A stretch of 64,000 nt of DNA from Gambelia wislizenii (lineage: Eukaryota; Chordata; Lepidosauria; Squamata; Crotaphytidae). The notes under the pieces are model-generated. The model had not been told where the DNA came from, did no database searches, and saw only the letters and a program-made list of their open reading frames with translations. Location: NCBI GenBank assembly GCA_030847615.1, contig JAUMIR010000001.1, positions 447,632,687 through 447,696,686 on the forward strand, given 5' to 3'. Numbering within the stretch: position 1 is the first letter of the stretch; each line of letters starts with the position of its first letter. Shown here one piece after another: positions 43,683 through 55,125 of this stretch. The translations under genes were made by a program, and so were the position numbers.

Positions 43683-44856
43683 ACTTTATTTACTATAGTA
43701 AACTTTAATTACTATCTTCTTCAGCATGCTGCTCCAAAGGGCTATGGCAGAGCTCGAAGAAAAAGATGGCATCTATATACATTACCGTATTGATGGTAGC
43801 TTGTTTAACTTAAGCTGTCTGAGGGCTCACACTAAGACTCTAAACTATCTAGTCCGTGAGCTGCTCTTCGCTGATGATGCTGCCCTTGTTGCCCACACAG
43901 AAGCAGCTCTGCAGCGCCTAACATCCTGCTTTGCAACAGCTGCAGAGCTGTTTGGGCTGGAAGTCAACCTGAAGAAAACGGAAGTTCTTTACCAGCCTGC
44001 ACCACAGGACGAACACCACCATCCCCACATTGCCGTTGGCAAATCTGTGCTCAAGTCCATTCAGTAGTTCACCTACATGGGAAGCATCATCTCCTCAGAT
44101 GCCAAGATTGACAAAGAGACCGATCACAGATTAGCAAAGACATATAGTGCATTTGGAAGACTTTACAAAAGAGTCTGGAGTAATAAACATCTGAGGCGAA
44201 GCAGAAAAATCAGTGTGTATAGTGCCATTGTACTCTCTATTCTCCTTTATGGGTCTGAAACATGGGTCACCTATCGCCACCACTTATGACTCCTCGAACG
44301 CTTTCATCAGCGCTGTCTACGCACAATCCTAAATATACACTGGACTGACTATGTGACGAATGTTGCTGTCTTTGAGCAAGCAGGGACCACCAGCATTGAG
44401 GTCATGATATTGAGAACACAGCTGCGCTGGGCAGGGCATATTTCTAGAATGGAGGACCATCGCCTCCCAAAAATAGTACTCTATGGTGAACTCGCCACGG
44501 GTCAGCGTAAGAGGGGCGCTCCAAAAAAGTGATACATGGATTCCCTGAAACAACATCTCAGGCTCAGCCAAATTGATCACCAACAATGGTCCACCCTGGA
44601 CTCACATTGGGAGGCATGGAGACGCACTATCCACAATGCTGCAGCCTTACTTGAGAACTCATGCCGAACAAGTCTTGAAGAGAAACGACAACGCAGAAAG
44701 AATCACAACCCGGAAACATCACCCAAGGAGGCCTTCTGCTGTGGTTTCTGCAACTGGACTTGTTTATCTTGGATTGGCCTTTTTAGTCATCAGCGCGCTT
44801 GCAGAAAGCGCAGGATGAGTCCTTCCTGAATCTTCGTTTGCGAAGAAAAGCCAGAG
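43683..44856 (+). pseudogene. Non-LTR retrotransposon, reverse transcriptase C-half with C2HC finger
   Basis: Plus-strand frames give LLFADDAALVAHTEAALQRL (catalytic FADD kept), FGLEVNLKKTEVLYQPAP, then an in-frame stop, FTYMGSIISSDAKIDKETD, FGRLYKRVWSNKHLRRSRK, SILLYGSETWVTYRHHL, stop, LLERFHQRCLRTILNI, QLRWAGHISRMEDHRLPK, RGAPKK, stop, and the finger CGFCNWTCLSWIGLFSHQRA followed by C. After the stop comes the 3' hairpin TCTTCGTTTGCGAAGA. AGTGTTGTGTAA flanks it (43671-43682 and 44857-44868). Three in-frame stops inactivate it. The LINE clade is not assigned with certainty. Confidence 0.88.
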
Positions 44857-44868
44857 AGTGTTGTGTAA

Positions 44869-45339
44869 GCACCAGAAGGGTGAAGTATACGTTTTTCTAT
44901 AAACAAATAAAACATAATACTGTAATTATGTCAAACTAGATATGATGCTGAAGATCCATGAACAGGATCTCATGTGTATAGGTGGGGGGGTGTAGGTGTA
45001 GGAGAGCTTCAAACGAGACCTGACACTAAATATGATCAGGGCTTCAGTCAGCTAGCCAGCCAGCCATTCACTCTTCCAAGATACTCTACTCTATTTCCAA
45101 TTATCTGATCCTTTCCTGCCCCATTTCCCAGACCCTGCTTCAGGTGGACAATGGCTGTTCCATACTAATGTTCCCAAGTCTGGAGTACTTGAAGTACCCT
45201 GATGCTTCAAGCACTTCAGAGAGGACACTTTCCATTGATAGTGTCACCAGCCAATCCTGTCAATGTCTATACTTGGATTAGGGAAGGGATAACATCTTAC
45301 CCTTTCTTCGGGTAACAAAATGTCTTGCACTGACCCTAT
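44869..45339. other. Intergenic sequence, nothing recognised
   Basis: No gene. A short G-run at 44982-44989. Confidence 0.45.
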
Positions 45340-45412
45340 CTCAGTGACAGAGCATATGCCTGGCATGCATAAGTTCTCAAGCACAGCCTCTTGCTAAAAG
45401 GAGCAGAGATCT
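45340..45412 (+). mobile_element. tRNA-headed SINE head, fragment
   Basis: CTCAGTGACAGAGCATATGC, TGGCATGCATAAGTTCTCAAG correspond to the A-box side of the 23685 family. It ends at the MITE at 45413. Confidence 0.5.
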
Positions 45413-45637
45413 GGGTCCTTGTACACCCCACAATTATAGCACCATGCTGCCACTTTCACCACTATAGCTGCATCCTATGGAATCCTGGGACTTGCAGTTT
45501 GGTGAGGCACTAGAGCTCTCTGGCTGAGAATTCTAAGTCCCCCTCCCTAAACTATAAACCCCAGGATTTCATGGGATGCTGCCATGGCAGTCAAAGTAGG
45601 ATCATTGCACTATAATTGTGCTGTGTGAAAGGACCCC
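45413..45637. mobile_element. Foldback MITE, GGGTCCTT termini
   Basis: Left GGGTCCTTGTACACCCCACA and complement of GGGGTCCTTTCACACAGCAC pair, extending through CAATTATAGCACCATGCTGC. Second copy at 61151-61903. Middle: GAATCCTGGGACTTGCAGTT and CCCCAGGATTTCATGGG also pair. Duplication not certain. Confidence 0.75.
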
Positions 45638-46984
45638 AGATGATGCCAAAGACCCCAGCCTCCAGGGGCAACTGGTGGCTTCCATGTGAATTGGGCAGTG
45701 GATCCATGCTGAAATTTCAGTTCATACTTTATTGGCACTATCCAACATGCTGAACCCTACCCCCCCCCAATAAGTTCAGCACCCTTTATAATATAGACTA
45801 GCACCCAAAATGGATATATCACCCCACTGACCAGAAAACCACCAAACACCCTTGCCTGCCTCCAATCTCAAAGGATTGCAGCCAGCCAGAATGGACAAGA
45901 CTGTCAAATAATCTAATCAGGAAAGAACACAGTTGGCTATATAACCATATATTTTCATCAAACCACTCGCAGGAACCATTTCAATTAGAAAAAATAGTAC
46001 CGTATAGTGGAAAAGACTGAATCCCATTTCTCTCAGCATCATCTCCCCAGTTTGAATCAGGAGCCAGCACAGCTATGTTTAAAATAATAATAATTTGGGT
46101 TTTTTTTCTTTTCTTTTTTCTTTCATTTTCTTCTTTTTAAACAAACCTGTAGGAGATCATTCTCATGCTGACTTTGGCTCTCATCAAGGTAGTAAACCAA
46201 GGTTTGAGCTATAGCACATCAAATGGCCGGGGGAGGCTCATTTCACTGAATGCTTTGTCCTAGAAATGTTCCTAGCTCAGAAAATGCAAGATATTGAGGA
46301 GGTGGGGTGTTATAGGCCTAGAAGGTTTCCACTAGTTTTCAATATGATTTCAATGTGATTTATCCATTTGGTAGGGCGATGCTTTCAGCCTCACAGTCTG
46401 AAGTGTTACAATACAAGTGTGCAATTCCCTATGAGGCCTAGTGGCTTAGAGTAGACACTGCTTCCTGTGTCTTTGTGATTGTGATGTGCCATAGCAACTA
46501 CATTAATCAAGAGATACTGAGGCTTAGCGGCCACTCCAGGGAATCACATTTCTAAAGCTGTTCTTTTAAAAGGCTTGGAACTCTTTATAACATGTCCTCT
46601 TCTACTTCCTCCTCCTCTTTTTCTTCTTCTAAATGCCCAGAGGTCTCCGCACTTTCCAACTGCAGTCTGAAGGACTGTCTCTTTCTATTTGCTCCTCCAG
46701 CCTCCTACGACTATATTTAGAGAGCAACAACAAATTAGCAAACATTATCCTGGAGGAGGGTGGCAAAATGAAGGGAAAGTAGAACAGTAGTGGACTGAAA
46801 GTCAGTGTAGCTTGTTGAAAGTCATAGTGTCACTTGTTGTGTCTGCACTGACAGGCAGCTGCCAACAACCCAGGTTCTCAGAAAGGGGGCCACTGCTAGG
46901 CCCTGACTGGCCTGTGGCCAGCTGGCTGTCAGTCACCCTCACAGGAGGTCCAGGAGCTAATGAGAAAGATGTCCCTTCTTCTAG
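45638..46984. other. Intergenic sequence, no gene
   Basis: A pyrimidine-rich run lies at about 46095-46140. Nothing else recognised. Confidence 0.45.
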
Positions 46985-47160
46985 GACATGGGTGGGAAAG
47001 TGTGGTCTGGCAACCACATGTGGCCCCCAAGTCCATTTTGTGGCCCCCAGGCTTCAAAAACAAACAAATAAAAATAAATCCATTTTTTTTTGCTCCCAAA
47101 TGCTCTCTAAGGTACATGGGGGGGGTCAATTTAGCCCTGCCTCCCACCCCTCATTTTAGG
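46985..47160. repeat. hAT-type MITE remnant, partial
   Basis: GGACATGGGTGGGAAAGTGT and CCACATGTGGCCCCCAAG resemble one half of a common reptile hAT MITE. A T-run at 47084-47091. Confidence 0.4.
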
Positions 47161-48004
47161 CCCAGCAAATGAACTGGAAGTGAATCCTAGATTAAGCACA
47201 AATAATGTTTTAGAGGCCTGGGGAGGGGGGGATGATTTTAGATAGTTCTGTCAGAAGCCTTATTTTTTAAAAAATCAGTCAAGGGATGTCAGAGGAGCAG
47301 GAATAACCATAGGCTGCAGAATTCCTACTCCTGGGTGAGACAATACAGCAAGTGGTGAAAAAGGTCTGTCATAGCATGTTTTCCCCCTCACTTGTGCATC
47401 TAGCATTTAACAAATTTTGTTTTGTAATTGGTCACTAAGCATCCTTTGGCAGCTTGCACAGCCAAACACACCCATGACACTGAGAGTCCTTGAGTGCTTC
47501 CCATGGGCAGGCAGGAGATTATTGTAATACCTATGAAAATCACTGACATACGGTACATTTTCCTATACCCAGTAAGTGGGCACTAACTGAGGAGGCAGTC
47601 AATTTCCTTCAGTTAGTTTTTAAAATGCTCTTAAATTAACCTCAATGCGACATTTTAATAAGTTGGTCAGAGGAAAAAAAGAGACAAAGAGGCACAGATA
47701 TAAAAAGAACAGAGTGGCCTATCTCATTGTCTAGATAGGTCATTTCCTGATTCACAATAAGAAGTTAATATACATGGAGAAATCCCAAATTTTAATGTAA
47801 CTGTGCACCAGCCTATCAAATGAAAGACAGTAGCAAAGAAAGGAGCTCCTAGTATTTCTTACTTGGGTCTTCTTAAGTGTAAAATGAGGTGACAGTTCAA
47901 CTCATTAGCCAGCCAGTGTAAATTTGTAGGCAAAAGCAGTTCATTGGAAAAGGCTGGAGCTAGGACAGAATCTGCTTCTGACAGCCTGCCAGAATGTAAC
48001 CATA
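47161..48004. other. Intergenic sequence, nothing recognised
   Basis: No gene or named repeat. Confidence 0.45.
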
Positions 48005-48094
48005 GAGGAAGAGTCATGGCTCACTGGTAGAGCACTTGCGCTGCATGCAAATGGTCCCAGTTTTAATCTCCAGTGGGGCTGAGGCCTAAAGACC

Positions 48095-49308
48095 ATAAAG
48101 GCACCAGATTCTGTCTGATCTTGGAAGCTAAGCAGGGTCAGCCCTAGGGCTTGACTAGACAAGAAGAAAAAATGTGCATACCTGTGCGTTATAGGCAATT
48201 CACAGCAGTGTTCTTATGTCTCCATGGCGTTTTGGCAAAAACGTTAAGTATGCAAAGCTCTCCTTTGTGATGTTCACACAGCTGTGAATCAAGATCAAGG
48301 CCTTGTCAGTTTTGCAGGGGGGGTGGTGAGGAAGACAAAGGGGTCCCAGCAGCACAGTGCCCAGAGACAACAAGGATGGTGGCCACGATGTGGAAAAGGA
48401 GGAGAGTTGCCCACCCTTCACCCATCCCACTGGCAGCAGCCTCCGATTCTGGCTGCAAAGGGACAGTAGGAGCCACCTGGCCAGCTGCTCAGAGAAGTAA
48501 GAGGGGGAAGTCCTTCACTGCTCTGGGGAAGGGAAGATGAAGTGGCAAAGAACTTCCCCCCTCTTCCTTTTCCAAGCGGCTGACCAGGAATCTCCTACCA
48601 TCCCTTTGCAGCCAGAATTGGAGGCTGCTGCCACCACCACCACCGTAGATGTGTCTCCTCCTTTTCCTCGCAATGGCTGCCCTCCTCAAAATCTTCGGGT
48701 GCTGCACTACTGGATCCCCTTCGCCTTCCTCACCCCCCCCCCACATGCAAAACAACACAACCACCATCTTGAATCACAGTTGTGTTCACTTTTGACAGTG
48801 CAGGTTTTTTAAAAAAATTATGAAAGTGCAGAATTGCTAGCGCTTCCAGGTGCTTGACAGAAAGCCCACACCTGTGCACATCTGACAATCAGTTGAAGAG
48901 TGTCACCCTCTCAGTACTGCGTAAGAAATCACATTGGTGTTTGAATGAGCAGGAATCCACATTTCCTGCAGAGCTTTTGTAAAAATACAGGAAAAGCCAC
49001 AAAGGCTTTTCCCAAGGAATATTTGGAGTTTTTGGCCCCCCTCCTTCACAATACATTGAATTGCTGCGGGATCCCATTGGGACATAAGGCATTCTCCTTG
49101 CATTCTATGAGTAGTTCCTTCACCATCTAGACAGCCCCCTAGTTAGTACTTGGATGGGAGAGTGACAGCGAATACCAGGTGCTATAGGCTATATTTCAGA
49201 GGAAGGAAATGGCAAAAACCACCTCTTGAGTATTCCTTGCCTAAGAAAACCCTATGAAATGCATGGGGTTGCCATAAGATGATAAGTAACCTGAAGGCAC
49301 GTAAGACG
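48095..49308 (+). mobile_element. 5S-rRNA-derived SINE interrupted by a MITE
   Basis: 48104-48146 reads 5S-like ATTCTGTCTGATCTTGGAAG and CTAAGCAGGGTCAG; after the MITE, 49139-49190 resumes with GTTAGTACTTGGATGGGAGA and AATACCAGGTGCTATAGGCT, i.e. the rest of 5S rRNA. The tail (GGGTTGCCATAAGATGATAA, GAAGGCACGTAAG) is Bov-B/RTE-like. Confidence 0.85.
48147..49138 (-). mobile_element. MITE of the GGGCTTGTCTAYATGG family, 992 bp
   Basis: GGGCTTGACTAGAC at 48147 and complement of GGGGCTGTCTAGATGG at 49138, with a CTA duplication (48144-48146 and 49139-49141). Read on the minus strand it shares AATGGGATCCCGCAGCAATT, CCTTGGGAAAAGCC and GATTCCTGCTCATT with 23857 and 38230. The ORFs at 48200-48812 lie in its low-complexity interior (CCACCACCACC) and are not genes. 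Confidence 0.88.
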
Positions 49309-49539
49309 CCTGTCTGAAACCCTAGAGAGCTGCTGTCTGCCAGTGACAACAGTACTGGGTTAGATGGACAAATGGTCCAGTTCAGTACAAGACAGCTTCC
49401 TATGTGCATGGCTACAATATTCTTTAGAGGTGATCAACTGCAGAGGAAGCAGGGAACATTGCTTCCAAGCCCCCCTGGCAGGTTGAACTATGACATTTCA
49501 TCATGTTGGAAATGATGTCACATCACTTCTTGCTGCCCC

Positions 49540-49790
49540 TCTGGCCAATTTTCACCTTTTTATTGTTTTTGGGGGGGGGTGGAAGGTTCTGGGGGAAAGT
49601 AATATGCAACATTTGTGGCCAGTTTGGGGTGGATTTGGCCAGTTTTTGAGGCAGGAGAAAGCCATCTGAAAATCAGCATTTTTTTTTTAATGGGGGTCTT
49701 CTTGGAAGCTTCGGGAGCCACGCCTTGGAGTTCCAAGGGCTGCATGTAGTCTGCAGGCTGCAATTTATCCACCCCTATCTTAAAGAAAAG
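49540..49790 (-). repeat. hAT-type MITE remnant
   Basis: Minus reading: GATAGGGGTGGATAAATTGC, AGCCTGCAGACTACATGCAG. One hAT-like terminus; contains T- and G-runs. Confidence 0.4.
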
Positions 49791-50584
49791 GACCTCACAT
49801 ATTGCTGCTTAAATTAAGAATATGGTCATATTCCAAGAGAAAACTGGAAATTAAATGGAAAGAACAAGGGGAAAGGAAAAGAATGAAAGAAAGCCAGAAG
49901 AGTTTCCAGTGCTTAAAGCAATTTCTGGCTTCAGAGGATTTGTGAGAAAAATCTGGTCTGTGCGTGTATGAATGCACATATGTTTACAATCGTGCTTGCA
50001 TATGGAAACCTAAAGTCAATTTATCCATCATCTGTTTATTGCATGGTTTATTGCTCCATCCTCTGAAATACCATCAGGTACTGGGCTAGAAGGATCAAAA
50101 GTCTGATCCATTACAGTAATTTTTGGATTCCAGTGCCTTATGTTCTTGTGAAATACGGTGGGAAGCTTACTGAATATGTACACCAGATGGACACTGTCAC
50201 CAAATGAAGAGGGAGCATTGTAACTTAAGGGAGACCAGCCATACCGCTAAGTTTCAAAGCAAGTCCAGATATGGCTAGTGGTCTGGGTGTCATATTGCGT
50301 GAAGAAGTTTCTGATTGGAGGAGCTCTGAAACAGGGTTTCAGATAAAAAAGGTTATAGCAAAACAAGCTTGCTTGTCACAAGGCACTGTTGTAAATGCAT
50401 AACAACACATATCAATGGCCTGCTCATTGCTGGAGATGAAACTTCTCGTTTTTACATTCTGAGGAAGCTTCCCATTTTAAGGCCCAAGGATTGTTTTCTA
50501 GGGCACTTTGTGGAACAAAGGAAGATATACATCAACAGTGCACAATTATAGCAGTTTAACTGGGGGATTTGTAGTTTTAGAATT
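49791..50584. other. Intergenic sequence, nothing recognised
   Basis: No gene or repeat named. Confidence 0.45.
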
Positions 50585-50592
50585 CTCTAGTG

Positions 50593-50987
50593 CAGTAGTT
50601 CTTAACCTGTGGTCTGGGAGTCCCCAGGGGTCCATGACGTCCTCACAGGGGGTCTGCAAAGGCTTGAAGGCTGCTTGGCCCACCTCCTCCCTGCAGTGGA
50701 GTGGCCATGTGACAGGGACCAAGACAAAGGCTGGCAGGCTTGGCCTGCACATTGCCATTCAATCCATTCTAGCCACAAACTTGCAGCAAGAAGCAGAAGA
50801 AAAGTCTTTCCCCCCCCCTCCAGTGCCTCTGAGGGAAGGTTTCATGGATGGTGTAATTGTGTTACTACTACCACTACTACTACTACTACTACTACTATGG
50901 TATTAAATCTTGAGTTAAGTCTTGGGGTCCATGGCAACAAAAGATACTTGAAGGAGTCCCTGGTAAAGAAAAGATTAAGAGCCACTG
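50593..50987. mobile_element. hAT MITE with 8-bp duplication (one mismatch)
   Basis: CAGTAGTTCTTAACCTGTGG and complement of CAGTGGCTCTTAATCTTTTC. Flanks CTCTAGTG (50585-50592) and TTCTAGTG (50988-50995). Contains an (ACT)n microsatellite at 50862-50896, which creates overlapping poly-Thr/Leu ORFs. Confidence 0.88.
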
Positions 50988-51129
50988 TTCTAGTGTACTT
51001 CCCTGAACTACAGCATTAGATCTCTTTGGCAGAGCGCCAAAATCTTCCACAGGTTGCACCCTCATGGCAAAGGAGGGCTCTTTTTGTTTTGTTTATTTTC
51101 CAAACCATAAAAACCATCATACACATTCA

Positions 51130-51250
51130 ATTTCATCAGATTTTTGAAGCCGAGCAGGGCCAAGCCTGGTAAGCGGGAGGCCATGAGGGAATACTAGGGC
51201 TCTCCAGGTAAGAGTATGAAAGAATCCTGCCTGAAATCTGCTCTCTTACC
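51130..51250 (+). mobile_element. 5S-rRNA-derived SINE, fragment
   Basis: GAAGCCGAGCAGGGCCAAGC, CTGGTAAG, GGGAATACTAGGGCTCTCCA then ATCCTGCCTGAAA, matching the middle and tail of the 5S-SINE family. Confidence 0.65.
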
Positions 51251-51730
51251 AGTGGGCTTACTTCCCATTAAACACAGAATCAAACCAGATTATACATTTA
51301 GCTTTTTCTTTTTTGCAGAGATGCTTCCCCAAGTGATAGAAAACATCTGTTTTATCATTGTACATGATTTTCCTAATCTCTGTATCTTTCATTTAGCCTA
51401 CTTTGTTTCCTGATTGTTCGTATCTCCTCCTAGTTAAAAGTTGTATATTAGCAACAAGGCTGTATGATTTTAATAGAAAATCATATATATGATATGTTTT
51501 AATCTCAGTCTTTTTTATCAAATTTTGAACATAATTTATTACGCTGTTTTCCACATGCATTTATATGTAATTAATTATATCCTGCTGCTCTGTTTTAACA
51601 TACATTGTTTACATTACTTATGTATAGAATGTATATAATTATTTACTTTTGTATAGAGTGTATAAGATTATTTTATTGCCTCATGGTTTGTTGACCATAA
51701 TAAAGGCTTGATGATGATGATGATGACGAT
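51251..51730 (+). mobile_element. Possible LINE 3' end with (GAT)n tail
   Basis: AT-rich, ends CATAATAAAGGCTTGATGAT then GATGATGATGACG (51705-51731), a poly(A)-signal plus short-repeat tail as in several LINE clades. No coding part. Confidence 0.35.
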
Positions 51731-51978
51731 TGTTCATATGAAGGTAAACCTGGGCTGAACTGGAAATTCTGCTCAGATATGTATCTCTGAGGAAATCCCT
51801 TATGGAAAGGAAAACAGTTTAATCTCAGGAAATATATTCCCCTTAATGTCTCATTTGACCCTATGTTTAGGATTGCAGCCTTAGTGGAAATTCCTGAGAT
51901 TAAAACTAAATTGGAAAAGGGGGAGCCTGGTGGTAGATTCTTCAATGCTACACTGGCTGAAGGCTTAGCAAAGATCTG

Positions 51979-53090
51979 GGTGCCGTTTACACGATGAAAA
52001 TGTAGTGGGAAGAATTTGTGTCGATCCCTGGTAGTTTACACGCACATCGGGTCGGGTACGTGATTTTCGGAAGGGGGGCCACCTTTTATCCCTCAACCTG
52101 TGGGACTTCCAGTCCCGCGGTTTGTGCCGGTTTTTAAAAAAGTCACTGGAGGATTTGGAAAATCGAAAATGTAAACAGCCTGGGACAAAATATCTCGGTA
52201 CTAGGGATGACCGGAAATGGTGACTAGGGGCGGGCTTAGAGATCAGGGACCAGAAAAGGAGGGGTCAGTCACCTATTCAACAGATCCAGCCTCACCAGCC
52301 AAAAACAAAGGCATCCCTTCCAGCTGCACGAAGGTTGATGTGTGTGTGTGCGCACGCGTGTACTCAATCACCTTTTTTAAATGGATTTCTACACTGCATG
52401 CTACAGAGAGATCATGGTGGGCAGAGGGTTGCCCATTCATCCCCTGCCTTGGTCACCTCCCTGGATCTGAACGGGCACAGTAAAATATTCCAGCCTCTGA
52501 GTGAATGAGCACCCCTTAAATTCCCCCTCTCTGTGTCTGTGTCTTTCAAAACGCCTGTCTGTAGCTGGCTTGAAACCTGAACTCTGCAGCTAACTCTGCT
52601 GTAAGGGTTAACATTTAAAAGAGGCAAGGGGAATACGAAGCCTCCCCCCACACACACACTTGGCTTGATTTCAAATGGAAAGCACTCCTTCGTTCCTGCG
52701 TCTGAGCGAAAGATCTCAGTCTGGATCTTTCAAAATGCTTTCTGCCTCTTCTTAAAGGGTTAACATTTTAAAGAAGCAAGGGGAATAACAAACCTCTGCC
52801 CCCCCTCTCCTCCCCCCCCAGCCAGCCAATAGCATTGCTCGTGGCGCGGAACTCTAAAGGAAGTGCGTCACCGAGGTTGTGAAAACACGAGTAATCGCAT
52901 CCTTGATTGACAGCCAAAAAAAAAAAAAACCTAAAAAAAAACCATGGAACTTTGGATGTGTAAATATCAGTCACAGGACCAACCAGGATATCCAGATCAG
53001 TGACATAAATCGTATAAACAGCGAGGGACAGGTTCGTGATCACAAAATCACGGTAAGCACTGCGACAATTTCTGTCGTGTAACTGGCACC
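51979..53090 (+). mobile_element. Terminal-repeat DNA element, GGTGCC...TTACACGA ends, 1.1 kb
   Basis: Left GGTGCCGTTTACACGATG and right complement of GGTGCCAGTTACACGACA, flanked by CTG on both sides (51976-51978 and 53091-53093). Aligns with an inverted copy at 59640-60854 (AAGGGGGGCCACCTTTTATC, CAGTCACCTATTCAACAG, AGCCAGCCAATAGCATTGCTCGTGG split by differences). An internal imperfect tandem duplication: GGGTTAACATTTAAAAG near 52605 and GGGTTAACATTTTAAAG near 52757. The 3-bp CTG duplication would suit a PIF/Harbinger-type element. CpG-rich relative to its surroundings. Confidence 0.8.
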
Positions 53091-53529
53091 CTGGGTTCAG
53101 TGGCCACAGGCAGTGGTCTCCTTTCTCTCTCTCTTTCTCACACACTTAATATTGATTCAAAGGCAAATCGGCAGACTGGATGCTACTGTGGACATGGTCC
53201 ATAAATGAAAGTTTCAAATATATGCCTCTGTGCCATGATGCTTGCTTTCCTCCTGTCTTTCATTCCTCTACCCTCCTCTCAGCCAGCCATGTACAGCTGA
53301 TGATCCACTGATTTAAAAAGCAGCTAGTAGTCCATCTACAGCACTACTAGCTTGAGATTGACTGGGGCATGCTTTCAGCAAAGAACAACAAAATGAGTGG
53401 CAACAACAACCAAATCAGAACTGTGTCCACAACTTCTGTCCAGAATCTCAGGGAATCAAACAAGATAGAGAACTGTCCAGTTGGAAGAGGATTTCTGGCT
53501 AGTAGCCATTTTTATTCTGTAGCAATTGA

Positions 53530-53600
53530 TTTCCTGCCAGGAATCTGGATTAGATGAATTTTGGGGTTCTTTCCAATGCTACAGTTCTGTGTTTCTGTGA
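53530..53600 (+). mobile_element. CR1 3' terminus, decayed
   Basis: GGATTAGATGAATTTTGGGG, TTCTTTCCAATGCTACAGTT, CTGTGTTTCTGTGA follow the order of the CR1 3' end, diverged. Confidence 0.45.
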
Positions 53601-53975
53601 CCACATCTACATATCAAAACATTCAACATGTGGCCTGTTGAAATCTGCTTTGTTATGACATGCAACGTCACCTCTGCTAGCAAGCCATGATCTGCTAATC
53701 AGCCACAAACCACAATTTGAACCTACCATTTGTTGCTAGTTTGCAAACTATAGCTTAGTTAAAACCATGGTTTGTTGTAACATCTGGATCCATAAAATGG
53801 CTTGCCTCTGACTTGTTTCTTCAGCCATACACCCCTGAAATAGCAATTTATGAAAGGGACAGAAAAGAAAGAAACCAGAAATGGAGATCACAGCCTTCAG
53901 TATATTGGGCTGTCTGTTACAGAAGTCACGGTTTAAGCATCAAACCATGGTTAATACAAACCACAGCTACTGTGA
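53601..53975. repeat. Unnamed repeat with CCATGGTTT motifs (second copy)
   Basis: TTAAAACCATGGTTTGTTG and ATCAAACCATGGTTAATAC, as at 34396-34730. Ends not defined. Confidence 0.35.
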
Positions 53976-54924
53976 TTTGCAAATGCATTCTTTATTTCTT
54001 ATTTTCTTGATTGTTTTATATATATTCCCCCAATGACTTTCCATTTCCCATGATATTTGGTATACTTAGGTTCAAGCTACATATGATGCCCAGGTGCATG
54101 ATCCTTTCTCCCTATTGTTGTTCATTTTTAATGCAAACCAGGCACAAGGGTTCAGGTCTGAACAGAGGAACAGCACATAGAAGGTTTACTTTAAGCTTTC
54201 TTCTTTGGCCATTTCCCCAGTTCAACTAGCACTCCAGCTGCTTTTCTCGCAGAGGGAAGGAAAGGGGTAAGATGCATGCCTTTGCAAGTCATATCTATGA
54301 CCATCGCTTGTCAGCTGATTTGAAGTTGATGTGTCTTTAAAAACTGAAATGTTCCTCAAGAAGATATATAGCATGGTCCCTCAAAAAGAATATAGTATTC
54401 CTGGGAGTGCAATGCCCAAGAACCACTAATTCTCACACAAATACCCCAGCTGAAAAGTTCCACTCCTTCACCCCCTAGGTGGGAGAGCTGTCTGATTGTT
54501 CCTAAGAATTCACACAGCATCTGTACAAAGCGGGGGGGGGGGATGTGGCTTTACCTTCTGCGTTGGCTGTGGACTGCTTCATACAAGATGGGGGCAGAAG
54601 GTGCAATGGCAAACAAGTTTCTCCTGAGCCTTTAACAGCTGTGGAGAAGTAATTTCTACAGATAGAGTTTGTATAGCACTGGTGGGAGCAGAAGAAAGCA
54701 GTGCTTTACAAAATTTTAGAGATGTGAAAGTCCTCTCCCCACTGATTTCATTCATTTATTTCCATTATTACACTTTTATTTGTTCTGTTATTCATTCTTT
54801 CACTAATTTGAAGCTAGTTAATTTATTTTATTATTCCTATCCATTTTTATTTTCTTATTCATTTGAGATGGAGGCCAGCTGCTCTTTTTCTGCCAAAAAC
54901 AAGTGTATCCACAGAAGTCAACTA
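53976..54924. other. Intergenic sequence, no gene
   Basis: A G-run at 54532-54541. No exon or repeat recognised. Confidence 0.45.
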
Positions 54925-55125
54925 CAACTCTTTGATACCATTTTAATTGCCATGGTTCTGTCTTATGGAATCCTGGGGCTTGAAATTTCATGAGATACAC
55001 TTTCCTCCCAGAATGCTGTAGTGCTGTAGTTCAGAGGAGATAACAGAGCTCTCTAGCAAAGAATGCTATCCCTCACCAACCTAAAAAGAATCCCAGGATT
55101 CGATAGGAGTGGTATCAAACTGCCA
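54925..55125. mobile_element. Foldback MITE, TTGATACCA termini
   Basis: TTTGATACCATTTTAATTGC at the left and its complement within GTGGTATCAAACTGCCATGA at the right; the inner TATGGAATCCTGGGGC and CCCAGGATTCGATAGG also pair. Related in layout to 45413-45637. Confidence 0.65.

Larger units (their letters stand above)
48005..49405 (+). mobile_element. tRNA-headed SINE interrupted by a 5S-headed SINE
   Basis: Head 48005-48094 (TGGCTCACTGGTAGAGCACT, GCGCTGCATGCAAATGGTCC, TTAATCTCC). The tail resumes at about 49309 (CTGTCTGAAACCCTAGAGAG, AGTACTGGGTTAGATGGACA, GACAGCTTCCTATGTGC). Everything between is the 5S-headed SINE and its own MITE insertion. Confidence 0.75.

Noticed and set aside
48005..48070. 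tRNA gene-like stretch (A- and B-box)
   Set aside because: It continues into SINE sequence and the clover-leaf is not complete; the same head recurs at 23685 with SINE tail.
48489..48812. Overlapping 91-92 codon ORFs
   Set aside because: They lie inside the MITE at 48147 and mirror each other over CCACCACC sequence.
48104..49190. 5S rRNA gene
   Set aside because: Split by a MITE, diverged, and followed by a SINE tail; it is a 5S-derived SINE.
50508..51019. 132-136 codon ORFs with poly-Leu or poly-Thr
   Set aside because: Produced by the (ACT)n microsatellite in a hAT MITE with clear ends.
52217..53145. ORFs of 88-125 codons at 52-53 kb
   Set aside because: They lie inside the GGTGCC-end element, overlap on both strands and match nothing I know.
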